Assembly: GCA_015075175.1 (NCBI GenBank)
Contig: JABTUV010000001.1
Span: 186,001 to 250,000 of the forward strand
Reading direction: 5' to 3'
DNA length: 64,000 nt
Source of the DNA: a bacterium
GTDB taxonomy: Bacteria > Hinthialibacterota > Hinthialibacteria > H5-UNCL2
A program made the translations under genes and the position numbers. Under the pieces are notes generated by a model. It ran no database searches, was not told the DNA's origin, and worked only from the letters and a program-made list of their open reading frames with translations. Position 1 is the first letter of the stretch. Every line of letters begins with the position of its first letter. Below, piece after piece: positions 1-11,123 of this stretch.

Positions 1-2328
1 AGCTTGGCTCGATCACCTTCGAGGACTGCAACATGGAGGCCTACTTCGGTTGCCTGGAGTCGGGCGGCGCCAATACCACCAACACGCACGGCGACTTCAC
101 CCTGAGCAACTGCACCTTCCAGGGCAACTACTACGAAGGCATCTGGGGCAGCGACGGCCTGCGCGCGGGCAACGTGTTGATCGACGACTGCACGTTCATC
201 TCGCGGCGCTCGCGCCAGGGGATCCTCTGGGGCGGCAACTGGGAGAAGAGCCTGACCGTCCGCAACAGCCGGTTCCTGAGCCTGCCTGATCTGGGTACGG
301 CCAACGCGGATGCGATGCTGCTGTACTTCCGGTCGGCGAAGGGTCCGATTCTGATCGAGAACAACTTCTTCTACACTCGGACTTACGCGGGCTTTGCGCT
401 GTCCAATCACTCGGGTTATATCCCGTCCACGTTCTACGGACCGCTGGTCATTCAGAACAACGAGTTCAACTCGAACGGGTACGGCATCTACACGGGCATT
501 TCGGCGAAGAACGTAACCATCCGCAATACGGACCTGTCCAAGTACGGGTCGCCGGGCGCCTTGGGCGACAGCCAGCATCAGGGTGACGGCGGCATCCTGG
601 TCTTCAACGGCACGGGCGCGTCGGATCAGGTGTACAACCGCGGGGCGCTGTTGATCGAGGACTGCACGATCTGGGCGAAGAACTGGACCAGCGGCAACGC
701 GCACGCCATCCGGGTGTTGCGGGGTCCGTGGACCAGCATCACGGTGCAGCGGTGCAACCTGGAGGCCTTCGAGCGGTCGTGCTTCACGTTCCGCGAGGGC
801 TACCAGTTGCCGATTCCCAACATCACCATCAAGGACAGCGTGCTCAACCAGCCGGACGCCGGCGTAACGGGCGACTGGGGCGCCATCGAGGTGTCCGGGA
901 ACCCGAACGTGGCGGCCGGGCTGTACTCGCGGGTCACCAACCTGAATGTGGAGAACAGCACCGTCAATGCGGATGAGTACGGCGTGGCGCTGTTCACCAA
1001 CTCGTACATCGGCTCGCTGAACATCACGGGCAGCGTGATCAACGCGACCGGCTGGGGCGTCTATGTCACCAACGGAACGATGGAGAACATCAACATGAAC
1101 CTGAGCTCGATCGTGGCTCAGGATCGGGGCATGTTCATCACCAATCGGGTACCGTTGGGCGGCATGATCCAGAACTCGGTCATCAGCGCGTCCAACGGGG
1201 CGGGCATCCGCCTGGTGGGCGGCGGCGTGAACGGGCTGACCATCAAGGACAGCGTGCTGTCCACGTTGGGAACCGACTTCGCCGACGGGGCGGACGCGGT
1301 GTTCGTGGTCGAGGGCAACAGCACCAGCCCGACGGCGCCGGTAGTGGTGCAGAACCTGACCATCGACAACAACGTGATGACGGGCGGGACCTCGGCGGTG
1401 GCCATCCAGCCCGCCAACTACGGGGTCACGGGCGCCAGTTCGGCGTTGTTGGCGGCCAACAACCTGCAGGTGTCCAACGTGGACATCACCAACAACGTGA
1501 TGGCGTTCAACGGGGTGTTCGGCGTGGCGATCATCAACGCCACTGCGCGGCGGCGGCGTGGACGTGTCGGGCAACGCGATTTACAATCACGGGTCCGGCC
1601 TGGTCTATGCGGCGACGCCGCATGACACGTCGCTGTTCCCGAATCCGGGACCGGCCATCGCGATGAGCGGCGGCCTGAACGGAGTCACCATTACGGGCAA
1701 CCAGATCGACGGCGCGGGGACCGGCTCGGGTATCGTCCTGGGCACGCTGCCGGCCGGTCCGGGCGCGATGCTGACCAACGTGACGGTGACGGGCAACATC
1801 ATCGCCAACACGGTCGGCAACACCGGCATCGGGGCGGGCGCGGGCGCGGAGATCCTGGCGGCCACCAACTGCGTGCACGGCTACAATGACGAGGGCGCAG
1901 GCCTCCAAGCCGCGGGCGACAACAGCGTGATGCGCAGCAACACCGTCATCAACTTCGCTACCGGCGCGTCGGTGACGGGCGACAACAACGACGTGTACAG
2001 CAACATCTTCGCCGACTGCACCACGGGCGTGTATCTGGCGGGCGGAGCCACGGGCAACCTGATCAGCTACAACGGCTTCGTGGGCAACGGCGTGAACGGT
2101 GTGGGCTACACGCCGTCCGGCGCCAACGGCGACGTGCAGTCGGCCAGCACGGTTGCGCAGGAGATCGTCTCCGTGGATCCGTACAACCCGACCTTCTGCC
2201 TGTTGCAGCCGGGCAGCAACTTCGTGGGCAAGGGTTCCAGCAACGGCTTGACCCTGAACGCGACGCTGGACATGGGCGCCATCCAGACCGGCTACATCAG
2301 CGGTGTGGAGAACTGGCGGCAGTTCTAA
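1..2328 (+). CDS. Secreted right-handed parallel beta-helix protein (5' partial, one frameshift)
   Basis: The open frame enters from the left edge, so the signal peptide and true start lie outside the window. The visible ~775 residues are a long run of imperfect ~22-30 residue coils with recurrent patterns such as ITIKDS, VENST, NNVM and IENNFF, the asparagine/valine ladder of right-handed beta-helix (pectate-lyase-like, NosD/DUF1565) proteins. The frame is lost in a CGG run near 1545-1560 and resumes one phase later with VDVSGNAIYNHG, so two open frames make one protein. It ends with D-M-G-A-I and a short aromatic tail, ENWRQF, then a strong terminator. Substrate is unknown; such folds bind or cleave polysaccharides, but no catalytic site could be assigned. 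The frameshift is probably a sequence error. Confidence 0.75.
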
Positions 2329-2352
2329 GCGCAACTGTTCGTGAATCACCCA

Positions 2353-2389
2353 GGGGGGTGCGGGGTTTCCCGCACCCCCCTTTTTCTTT
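2353..2389 (+). terminator. Rho-independent terminator after the first beta-helix gene
   Basis: A perfect 12-bp GC stem (2353-2364 pairing with 2369-2380), a GTTT loop, and a T-rich tail (TTTTTCTTT). It lies 25 bases after the stop codon. Confidence 0.93.
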
Positions 2390-2408
2390 GCGCCGGACCG
2401 TGCGTTTC

Positions 2409-2570
2409 GTAGCGCCGGCATCCTGGCGGCTTGTGTGTCGGCATCTTGCCGACACGCTTCGTTCGTTTCTCGCCCGGTTGTTCCAAGGGAGCCACGGCGT
2501 AGGAACACACGAGGCGGCGAAGCGTGGGGGCGGACGCCCGCCACGCGAGCCGGCAAGATGCCGGCGCTAC
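2409..2570. repeat. Hairpin-ended intergenic repeat, family A (MITE-like)
   Basis: A ~162-bp element whose ends are ~25-bp inverted repeats with about three mismatches (2409-2433 against 2546-2570). Both ends read GTAGCGCCGGCATC outward in. An inner palindrome, GTGTCGGCATC-TTGCCGACAC, lies just inside the left end. The same end sequence recurs at 12588. There is no convincing coding potential in it. Confidence 0.75.
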
Positions 2571-2667
2571 CCTTCCGGCGGCGGGAGCGCGGGTAACTGC
2601 GACTGCGACGCAGTCGCGGCGCGCGCACGATTTTTAGTTGGAAGTCACAAAAGCCGGACGATTTTGC

Positions 2668-2697
2668 TTGAAGGCACGACCGGAACTGGAATAAGAT
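2668..2697 (+). promoter_or_regulatory. Possible sigma-70 promoter for the second beta-helix gene
   Basis: TTGAAG (2668-2673), an 18-base spacer and TAAGAT (2692-2697), each 4/6 to consensus. It sits in the gene-free stretch 2571-2881, between a terminator/repeat and the ATG at 2882. Nothing else was recognised in that stretch. Confidence 0.3.
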
Positions 2698-2881
2698 GCG
2701 CAAGCATCGCTGATCGCGATTGTGTGGTTTGTTTGCGCATGTATGAGCGTTCACGGCAGGCGAAGAATTCTCTCCTTTGAGGCGACTTGCGCTGCCAGTC
2801 GTCGGGGAGCGTTGTCTGTTTGAATCGGGCCATACCGGCCCCTCGGGGCCGAACCATCAATCCCATGCGGAGGGAGGTCTA

Positions 2882-5800
2882 ATGATCACCAAACATCTCA
2901 TTTTCGCAACGTTGTTGGCGGGATTGCTCGTGGGCGGGTTCGCATCGGCCGATGTGTACCTGAGCACGGCGGGCGCCGACGCCAACGACGGACTGACGGC
3001 GGGCACGCCCAAGCTGACGCTGGGCGCGGCCCTCGGAGTCCTGAACGGGCAAACGGCCCCGACCACGCTGCACATCGCGGCCGGGACCTACACACAAAAC
3101 GGCATATTCAACGTGACGGTGTCCGGCAGCGCCGGCAATCTCGTCACCATCCAGGGCGAAGGCGGCACGGTCACGCTTCGCCAGTCGGTGCTCAATGTGC
3201 AGGGCGCCTTCGTGACCATTCAGAACATCTCGTTTGACGCGCAGGACTTGCATGAGGCGTGCGTCGTGGTGCGGAGCACGGCGGCGGACTGCACCATCAG
3301 TAGCTGCAACTTCACGGGCGTCAAAGAGGTCGGCGAGCACTTCAACACCGAGACGTCGGAGGCGGTCGAGGACATCGACGTGGCCCCGGTGCAGGTGATG
3401 GCGGCGAACCGTTGCACAATCCAGAACTGCAACTTCAACGGTACGGCGCTGCAGTTGTGGGACTACGCGATCCTCATGCCCAGCGCGACCGGCGGAGCGC
3501 AGGACCTGACGGTGACGGGCTGCACGATCGAGGGCGCCACGTCCTGCACGGGCGGGGTGAAAATCCTGCGGCAGTGCTTCAACGTGCAGATTCTCAACAC
3601 CAACTTCGCCAACATCATGACCGAGGCGTTCAGCCTGGAGTCGAACGGCAGCGCCATCGCCTCGGGCACGTCGGTGGGGATCCTGATCCAGGGCGGAGTC
3701 TCCAACGGCGGCTACCGGAAGGACAGCCAGCGCGGGCTGATGGAGCTGTATCGCTGCCAGGCGGACAACGTGCAGTTCAGGAACCTGATCATGTACAGCG
3801 TGGGCTCGGACGGAGCGGACGGCATCAAGATTTCGTCGGCCACCTGCACCAACGTGACCATCGATGGTTTCAACTACGCGCAGAACCTGGGCGGCGGCAC
3901 GCGCGCGATCTCGATCACCAACCACGACGGCAACAGCAACGAGGACGGGTTGGCGGCGGTCTGCTACGTGGGCAACATCCTGATCCAGAACGCGGTGATC
4001 AACACAGGCCCCTCGGGGACGGCGATCCAGTTGTGGAACTACCCCGTCGTGGACGGCATCACGTTGCGCAACATCGTGGTCACGCGCCCGGGGAACGGCA
4101 ACTTCCTTGACTGGAACAGCAACTCGACGGCGTCCAACATCCTGATCGACGGCCTCACGGCCACCAACGGCTCGGACACGATCGCGTGGTACGCGACTTC
4201 GCATTTCAGGAACGCGACGATCCGCAATTTCACCCACACGGGGACGAGTTCGGAGCCGATCGTCTTCGAAAGCGGCTCGACGTTCGCCAACATCCTCATC
4301 GAAGACTGCACCTTCACGCGCCTGGACGGAGAGGTGGGTCCGGGCGGTAACGCCATCAGCATGGCGGGCGGCGTGCAGGTGAACGGATGCACGATGCGTC
4401 GGCTCAACGTCAATTGGCTGGACGGCAACGACGCTCTGGCGTTCTGGGGGGCGACCTCGTCGTTCCAGAATTTCACGCTCCAGAACTCGTATATCAACAG
4501 CACGCGCGACGCCTTCGTGGTGGCCGACACGCCCATGACGGGTATCGTGATCGAAGACTGCACCATGACGGCGTCGGCGCACGGCGTGGTAGCGCGGCGG
4601 GACAACGGGGCGTTCGTAAACGTGACCATGCGGCGCTGCCGGTTCCACATCGGGCAGCTGGACCCGGACATTGCAATTGATACGACGTGGGGCGCGGCCA
4701 TCTGCGCGCGCATCGGCACGGCGCGCTGGATCGGCGGCGTGATCGAGGACATCCTGTGCACGGGGCATCGCGCGCTGGGCTTCTACGACGTGGGGGTGAA
4801 GGAAAACCTCATCATCCGGCGCGTGATCTCCAACACGGATTACGAGGCGGTGCTGACGGGGGTGGGCAACGATTTGCGCACCACCCCCTTCCCGGACTGC
4901 AAGTTCGTCTCCAATCTCGGTTACGCGGGGCGCTTCTGGCAGAACCTGACCACGTTCGGCCCCTGCATCTTCGAGAACATCACCATGACTAACTGCATCT
5001 GGCAGAGCCTGGCGCTGCACGGCATGGACCTGAACCAGCAGACCACCTGGACGGGGCTGAACGCGAGCAACTGCCTGTTTGAGGGGCGGGGTTCCAGCCT
5101 GGGCAGCGGGTCTCTGGGGATCAAGGTGGAGGTCGGCTCGACGATTACCAGCGCGACCTTCAACAACTGCGTGTTCAAGTACGCAGGCCCGATCGACGAC
5201 GTGACGGACTTCCGCATGGGCGGGTTCCTCTTGGAGGATCCGGGCACGGCGCTGACCAGCGCGGGCTTCCACAACTGCCTGTTTGACGGCGGCAACGCGG
5301 GCTTTATCGCGCAGCGCTTCCGCATCAGCGACGGGGCCAGCATCCAGCCGACGGTGACCAGCGTGCTCCTTGACAACTGCTCGTTCGTGAACCAGAAGGA
5401 TCGGGCGGTTTCGCTGCACTATTCGCAGGGCAGCAACGTGATCATCAAGGACTGCACCGTGAGCGGCGGGCTGCGCGGGCATCGTGTGTACGCGCTGTGG
5501 CACGGCAACCGGCTGTCGGTGCAAAACCTGACGGTGGACGGCGGCGGAGTGCAGCGAGGCGTCTTCTTCGGCACCTCGGCCAACACCGAGCCCAACAACT
5601 GGAGCATCCTGGGCGGCGCCATGACCAACCTGGCCAACGTCGGCATCCGGTTGGCGGCCGGGGTACGTGACAGCGCGATCTCGGGCGTGACGCTGGCGGG
5701 GGCGGCGGGTTCGAGCCACGGCATCTTCGTGGACAACTCGGGCGCCTCAGGGCGGGCGCCAAGTTCGCCACCAACATCAACATCAGCAACACGTCGGTCA

Positions 5801-6599
5801 GCGGCTTCGGCGGCGACGGCATCCGGCTGCACGGATCATCGCACACGGTCAGCGCCTGCACGGTCGCGGGCGTGGGCGGAGTGGGCATCAACATCCTGGA
5901 CGATTCGCAGGTTCGCCCGGTTCCCGCCAACGTCCAGTGCACCAACAACACGGTGAGCGATGCGCGGGGGCGGGGGTGCGGCTGGAGGGCCAGGACTGCA
6001 CGTTTCGGGCAACCGCATCCTGCGCTGCGGCGAGGGCATCCAGGTGCGTTCGGGCCTGTCAGGTGTATTGGCCATGAGTCAATACCACCGGCAACATGAT
6101 CTCGCACGCAACGCGGTGCGGGGCAGCGTTCCCGCCAGCCCTCATGGGCATCTCAGGCGCTGAATCCCGGCTTCCCGGCGATCCAGGTCCCAACTCGAAC
6201 GCTTACGTGAACAATACGGTGACGGACTGGGCGCAGGGGACGGAGTTCCGCGGGTTCGGCAACCGCATCTGGAACAACATCTTCTACTTCAACACGCCGG
6301 GCACGGACTTCCGGGTGTTGCCGTCGGGTCTCGGCGGACTGCGGGCGGGCTGGAACTGCGCGGGCCGGCAGACCGACACGCGCTTTGACGGCATTTACGT
6401 CGACTTCACCAAGGACATCTGGTACGACCCGAGCCTGGTGTCGCGGGATCCCGTCAGTCCGAACTTCTACTATCTGACCGCGGGTACCAGTCCATGCCTG
6501 GATCGGGGCACGACCAACGGTCTCGTGCCGGACGGGACGACCGACCTGGGCTGCATTGAGACCGGAACTTCGGAGGTGGCATCATGGCGGCTTTACTGA
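2882..6599 (+). CDS. Large secreted right-handed beta-helix protein (3' third frameshifted)
   Basis: The start at 2882 follows GGAGG (2870-2874) and opens a clear signal peptide (MITKHLIFATLLAGLLVGGFASA). Next comes the NosD/DUF1565-type entry motif DVYLSTAGADANDG, then ~1,000 residues of beta-helix coils rich in NCxF, IENxxI and VTNxN strands. The reading frame is intact to about 5750 and then breaks several times (about 5750, 5965, 6075-6150). Each segment still shows beta-helix strands, and the last runs from about 6160 to the stop at 6597. It ends D-L-G-C-I-E-T-G and the aromatic tail ASWRLY, like its neighbours. An intact version would be ~1,240 residues. It is probably a surface or extracellular polysaccharide-interacting protein. 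The breaks look like clustered sequence errors, but decay is possible. Confidence 0.75.
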
Positions 6600-6658
6600 G
6601 AGAGAGTGGAGCGGGGATGACGCCGATGAAGGAGACAACCACGATGGGAGGTGGAACA

Positions 6659-8788
6659 ATGAAACACAAAGGAGGCCTCATGCGCCTGTGGGTGCTGGCC
6701 CTCTTGGTTATCAGCCTGGTCGCGGCGGACGCGGCGACCTATTACGTTCGGACCGACGGCAACGACGCCAATCCGGGCACGGCGGACACGCCGGCGGGCG
6801 CCTGGAAGACCTTCGGGCGCATCCGGCTGGCGGGACTGGGTCCGGGGGACGTGGTCAACATCGCGGCGGGCACGTATGACGAGGCGCAGACGGCGGCCTA
6901 CACGTTCTTCGCCGCCGGCGTCACGGTGCGCGGCTCGACGCCCGTTCGTCCCGTGATTCAGCGCATGTCGCTGGAGTTCGACGGGCTGGCGGACAACTGG
7001 GTGCTTGAGAACCTGGTGATCGACGCCCAGTTGGTGTTTGAGGACATCATCACGCTGCGGCTGGGCGTGCAGAACTTCACCTTGCGCGGCTGCGATCTCC
7101 TGAAGGCTTCCAATGCCAACGCGGACTCGCTGCCGGGCGGCTGCCTGGCCATCGAGGCGGTGTACGGGTTGGTGGTCGAGAGCTGCAACCTGATTCTGGA
7201 GCCGGGGGGAACCGCGGCGACCAACGCGGGGCAGTTCACGCTGGCCACGCGCTCGGGGTTCGGCCCCTCGCAGAACTGGAGCATCCTCAACTCGCAGTTC
7301 GCTCTGATTCCGCCAACCTCCTCGGCGTCCAACGCGGGCGGAAACATCTCTTTGCGGGACGGGTTGTCCAACGTGCTGATCGAGGGCTGCACGTTTGCGC
7401 TTTCGACCCGCGAGCACATCTGGGCGGACGCGCCGCTGGACACGCTGAACTTCACCTATGCCAACTGGACGGTGCGGCGCAACGGGTTCCTGGACACCAC
7501 CCGCGTGACCCAGGTTTACATCGCCAATCCCAACCTGCTCATCAACTGGGTGTGGGAAAACAACCTGTTCAAGAACTCGCGCAACGCGGCCTTCTGGCTG
7601 GCGGGCGGCGTGACGGAGGGCGTGCGCCGGGGCACCATCGTGGACGGCCTGCGCCTGGTCGGCAACGTGTTCGAGAACATCGGCGTGGGCACGGCGTTGC
7701 TGACCAATGACAATATTCTTCTGGACGACGTGGAGTTCGCGCCCACCCAGGGCCGGTCCACGGTCATCAGCAACAATCGCTTCATGAACGACCGTGGTCC
7801 GACCTACGGCGGCTGGGGCATCTGGATCGCGGCCAACGGGCCGGGGCCGACCATCACTGAGAACGTGTTCGACCGCATTCGTGAGGCCTGCATTCTGGTA
7901 GGCGGAAGCCCGTATACCAACACGGGCAGCCCCAGCTCCGGCCTGCAGAACACGGTGATCTCGGGCAACACGGTGATCACCAACACGTATGGCGGGGTGG
8001 TGCTGCGGCACAACGTCGCGGGCACCGAGATCGCCTACAATCGCAACACGACGGTGGAGAACAACGTGATCCTGGACGCGGCGCAGTACGGCGTGTCGAT
8101 TGAGTCGCTGTACTCGGTCAATCCGGTGGTGCGTTTCAACGACATCAGCGGTTGCGGGGCGGGCATCCGCACCTCGGGTCCGGCGACTATCCGGGGCAAC
8201 GAGGTGATCCAGGCGCTGATCACCGCGCGGGCGGGCATCTGGCTGGCCAACGTGGGCGCGGCGCCCGACGTGTCGGGCTCGATCGTCGCTTACAACGTCA
8301 CCGCCGGCTGCAACGGCTACGGCATCCGCTGCGCGACCGAGCTGACCGACGACATCGCCACCAACGTGGACGTGTTCAACAACACGGTCGTCTCCAACGT
8401 GCTGGGCGGGATTCTCTTGGGCAACAGCGGCATCGACTGCTACAACAACATCGTGGCGTTCCATGCCAGCGCAGGGCTGGTGTACTCCGCATCGTCGCTG
8501 GGGCTGGTGGGTTACAACCTGCTTTACAACGTGCCTTCCGGGGGCGTAGACTATCTCGGGTTCCCGGGCGGGACGACGCCGTTCGCGGGCGACATCACGG
8601 GCCAGAATCCGCAGTTCCAGAGCCTCTTTGGGCTGGACTTCCACCTGCGGTCCAACAGCCCGGCGATCAACGCGGCGGCGGTGCGCGCGGGCGCCTCGCT
8701 GCTTCCCGGCGGCGGCGACATGGGCGCCTTTCCGACCGGCACGGTGTCGGCGGGCGTGTCGCCGGCGGCCTGGGAACTGTACCGCTGA
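6659..8788 (+). CDS. Secreted right-handed beta-helix protein (NosD/DUF1565-like)
   Basis: About 709 residues and intact. ATG 6659 follows GGGAGGTGG; an alternative ATG at 6680 follows AAAGGAGG at ideal spacing, so either could be used. The signal peptide core is LWVLALLVISLVAADA. The entry motif ATYYVRTDGNDANPGT, followed by W-K-T and A-G-T-Y, is typical of DUF1565 proteins. The rest is parallel beta-helix coils with repeated NNVI/GNTV rungs, ending G-D-M-G-A-F and AAWELYR. It is the third consecutive paralogue-like protein in the cluster, and a pseudopilin gene follows 27 bases later, so the two are likely co-transcribed. No catalytic residues could be assigned; polysaccharide binding or lyase activity is a family-level possibility only. 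Confidence 0.85.
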   Translation: MKHKGGLMRLWVLALLVISLVAADAATYYVRTDGNDANPGTADTPAGAWKTFGRIRLAGLGPGDVVNIAAGTYDEAQTAAYTFFAAGVTVRGSTPVRPVIQRMSLEFDGLADNWVLENLVIDAQLVFEDIITLRLGVQNFTLRGCDLLKASNANADSLPGGCLAIEAVYGLVVESCNLILEPGGTAATNAGQFTLATRSGFGPSQNWSILNSQFALIPPTSSASNAGGNISLRDGLSNVLIEGCTFALSTREHIWADAPLDTLNFTYANWTVRRNGFLDTTRVTQVYIANPNLLINWVWENNLFKNSRNAAFWLAGGVTEGVRRGTIVDGLRLVGNVFENIGVGTALLTNDNILLDDVEFAPTQGRSTVISNNRFMNDRGPTYGGWGIWIAANGPGPTITENVFDRIREACILVGGSPYTNTGSPSSGLQNTVISGNTVITNTYGGVVLRHNVAGTEIAYNRNTTVENNVILDAAQYGVSIESLYSVNPVVRFNDISGCGAGIRTSGPATIRGNEVIQALITARAGIWLANVGAAPDVSGSIVAYNVTAGCNGYGIRCATELTDDIATNVDVFNNTVVSNVLGGILLGNSGIDCYNNIVAFHASAGLVYSASSLGLVGYNLLYNVPSGGVDYLGFPGGTTPFAGDITGQNPQFQSLFGLDFHLRSNSPAINAAAVRAGASLLPGGGDMGAFPTGTVSAGVSPAAWELYR

Positions 8789-8815
8789 GCAATTCGTCAA
8801 AGAGAGGGTTGAAAC

Positions 8816-9472
8816 ATGTGTCGCAGGGTCCGACAACACAAGCGGGGCTTCACCTTGATCGAGCTGTTGATCGTGGTCGCGATCATCGCCATCCTGGCGG
8901 CGATTGCGGTCCCCAACTTCTTGCATGCGCAGTTGCGCGCGAAGGTCGCCCGCTGCCAGGCCGACTTCCACCAACTGCAACTGGCTATCGAGTCGTATCG
9001 CACCGACAACATCACCTATCCCATGACCAGCGGGATGCCGTGGTTCACGGGAACCTCGGGCACGGGCGTGGACATCCGGTTGTGGTGCTTGACGTATCCG
9101 ATTCCGTACATGAAGACCCTCGCGCTTCGCGTGTTCCCGACCGAGCGGGCGGCGAACCGCGACGGACAACTCGGGACGCCATCTTCATTTGACAAGTATG
9201 ACTACTACTCGATTTACCACAATGGCGCGCCGCAGCACATCACCGACCTGCATCGCACCAGCGGCGGCGAGTGGCGGGTGTCGCAACCCGGACCGGACCG
9301 GTATCACACGTTCGGCGAAATCCAGCCGGAGTATGATCCCAGCAACGGGCTTCTGAGCGACGGGGACATCTGCATCGTCGGGCCTCCGGGACCCAGAATC
9401 CCCGGGACCGCGCCGATCAAGTACAATCGGGCCAAGGGTCAGTGGGGCGATCCGCCGTGGAACGTGTGGTAA
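8816..9472 (+). CDS. Type II secretion pseudopilin-like protein (GspG/PulG style)
   Basis: 218 residues. The N-terminus has a short basic leader and a prepilin peptidase site, KRG|FTLIE, with Glu at mature position 5, followed by the hydrophobic helix LLIVVAIIAILAAIAVPNF. The globular domain is ~150 residues and ends in EYDPSNGLLSDGD, a motif shared in altered form with the pseudopilins at 15353 and 16811. AGAGAGGG precedes ATG 8816. It lies 27 bases after a beta-helix gene and is followed by a terminator, so it closes that transcription unit. No secretion ATPase, secretin or prepilin peptidase is present in the window. It may be a minor pilin of a remote type II or type IV system. Confidence 0.88.
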   Translation: MCRRVRQHKRGFTLIELLIVVAIIAILAAIAVPNFLHAQLRAKVARCQADFHQLQLAIESYRTDNITYPMTSGMPWFTGTSGTGVDIRLWCLTYPIPYMKTLALRVFPTERAANRDGQLGTPSSFDKYDYYSIYHNGAPQHITDLHRTSGGEWRVSQPGPDRYHTFGEIQPEYDPSNGLLSDGDICIVGPPGPRIPGTAPIKYNRAKGQWGDPPWNVW

Positions 9473-9495
9473 TCGCTTGACCGATGGGATCAGGC

Positions 9496-9531
9496 AAGGC
9501 CCCGGGGAGGCGACTCTCCGGGGCCTTTTTC
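9496..9531 (+). terminator. Rho-independent terminator after the pseudopilin gene
   Basis: AAGGCCCCGG pairs with CCGGGGCCTT, extended by a GGAG/CTCT inner stem around a GCGA loop, and runs into a T tract. It starts 23 bases after the stop codon. Confidence 0.92.
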
Positions 9532-9666
9532 CTGGGCATTGGACGTATCCAGGAGTGCTGGGAGCGGAAAGGGACAGGCGCCGATTTTCCGCGGAGGTCT
9601 TCGCGTTGTTTGTGGGAATTACTTGGAAACTCGGCGATTGTCCCGCATGGCCGGTTTTTTCCCGCG

Positions 9667-9695
9667 TTGACAGCGCAATCGGGCATTGATACCCT
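9667..9695 (+). promoter_or_regulatory. Possible sigma-70 promoter for the HtrA-like pair
   Basis: A perfect TTGACA (9667-9672), a 17-base spacer, and a weak TACCCT at 9690-9695 that keeps the conserved first, second and sixth bases. It lies 42 bases before the likely start at 9737. Confidence 0.4.
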
Positions 9696-9736
9696 TGGGC
9701 GTGCATCCTACAAACAGAGGAGCGTGGCGTACTGTG

Positions 9737-11123
9737 ATGCGATATGGGTCTGTCTGCGTACTCTTGGTCTTATCGGCGGGGATGGGGGCGGCGGCGCCCG
9801 AGGAGCTGCAGGAGGCCATCTTCCGCGCGCGCGACGCAGTCCTGCCCGCGCTCGTGCATCTTCAGCCCATCTCCGAGGTGTACGTCTCGGGCGAGCGGCG
9901 GCGGGAATCCAGCGTCGGCAGCGGGGTGCTGTTCGACGACCGGGGGCACGTGGTCACCAACTACCACGTGGCCGGCAAGGCGCAGAAACTGATCTGCACG
10001 CTGGCCAACAAGGAGCGCATCTCGGGCGAACTGGTGGGCGGCGATCCCTACACCGACATCGCGGTGATCCGGCTGAAGGTGGAGGACGCCAAGATGAAGC
10101 TCGTGCCGGCGCGGCTGGGCGACTCGGACCGGCTGGAGGTGGGCCAGTACGTCTTGGCGCTGGGCAGTCCCCTGGCGCTCTCGCGCACGGTCAGTTGCGG
10201 GGTCATCAGTTGCCTGGATCGCTACCTGGACGCGGGCGACACGCTGCCGACCGGCGAGCGCACCGGGTTCTTTAACACCTGGATTCAGACCGACGCGGCC
10301 ATCAATCCGGGCAACAGCGGCGGGCCGCTGGTCAACCTCTCCGGCGAAGTGGTGGGCATCAACGCGCGCGCCTACATGTTCGCCGACAACCTGGGTTTCG
10401 CCATCCCCATCAACCTGGTCAAGCGCATCGTGGACGAGATCCTGCGCGAGGGCCGGGTGACGCGCAGCTGGACGGGGCTGTCGCTGCAGCCCTTGCAGGA
10501 GCTGGGGTCGCACTTCGGCGTGGATGAGCGCGTCGGGGTGCTGGTGTCGGGCATCGATCCGGGCAGCCCCGCCATCGAGGCCGGCATCGAGACGGGGGAC
10601 ATCATGACCGAGTTCGACGGCCGGCCCACCACGGCGCGCTTTCAGGAAGAAGTCCCCGCCATCGCCGCCGCCATCGCCGATACGTCGGTAGGCAAGGAAG
10701 TGGTGGTCAAGCTCCTGCGCGGCGGCCAGGCGCGGGAGGTCAAGCTGACGACCAAGCCGCTGGGACGCGCCGAGGGCGACGAGTTCGCCGCTTCCGGCTG
10801 GGGCTTCGCCGTCAAGGGCATCAGCCGCCAGATGATGCTGGATGATGAAACCGCCCTCGCAGGCAGGGGTGCTCGTGAGCGGGGCCGCGACCGGCCGCGA
10901 AGTCAGGCGCCGGCGACCTCTGCCCGGCGACGTGATCGTCGAGATCAACCGGCAGAAGGTCGAGGACCTGGCCGGCTTCAAGACCCTGCACAAGCAGTTT
11001 TCCGACGCGCGCGAGGCCAAGCTGGTGATGAAGATCGACCGCAGGAACCAGACGCGCCTCGTGCCGGTCACGCCCAATTATGAAGCCGCCGACAAGGACC
11101 AAGGGGAGGAGACGCAACCGTGA
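9737..11123 (+). CDS. HtrA/DegP-type serine protease with PDZ domains (frameshift in second PDZ)
   Basis: Periplasmic trypsin-fold protease. The signal peptide runs to about residue 19 (LLVLSAGMGAAA). The catalytic triad is visible: His77 in VVTNYHVAG, Asp107 in DPYTDIAVI and Ser194 in INPGNSGGPLV. A PDZ domain begins near residue 250 (GLSLQPL, GSPAIEAGIETGDIM). A second PDZ starts near residue 360, but the frame shifts around 10855; the C-terminal part (PGDVIVEINRQKVEDL) continues one phase over to the stop at 11121. AGGAG lies upstream; GTG 9734 is an alternative start. The stop overlaps the start of the next gene by four bases, so the pair is translationally coupled. The role is expected to be envelope protein quality control. 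Confidence 0.85.

Noticed and set aside
1534-2754. A 406-codon minus-strand open frame across the first terminator and repeat element
   Set aside because: It crosses a terminator and a mobile repeat; the translated repeat text (ILPAR, DADTQAARMPAL) is typical of repeat DNA, not protein.
2879-5719. A 946-codon open frame on the minus strand opposite the second beta-helix gene
   Set aside because: Composition is Arg/His/Val-rich without any domain, signal or ribosome-binding site. It is the antisense shadow of a GC-rich gene.
6593-9169. An 858-codon minus-strand open frame opposite a beta-helix gene and pseudopilin
   Set aside because: Same reasoning: no start signal, no domain, and strong evidence for the plus-strand genes.
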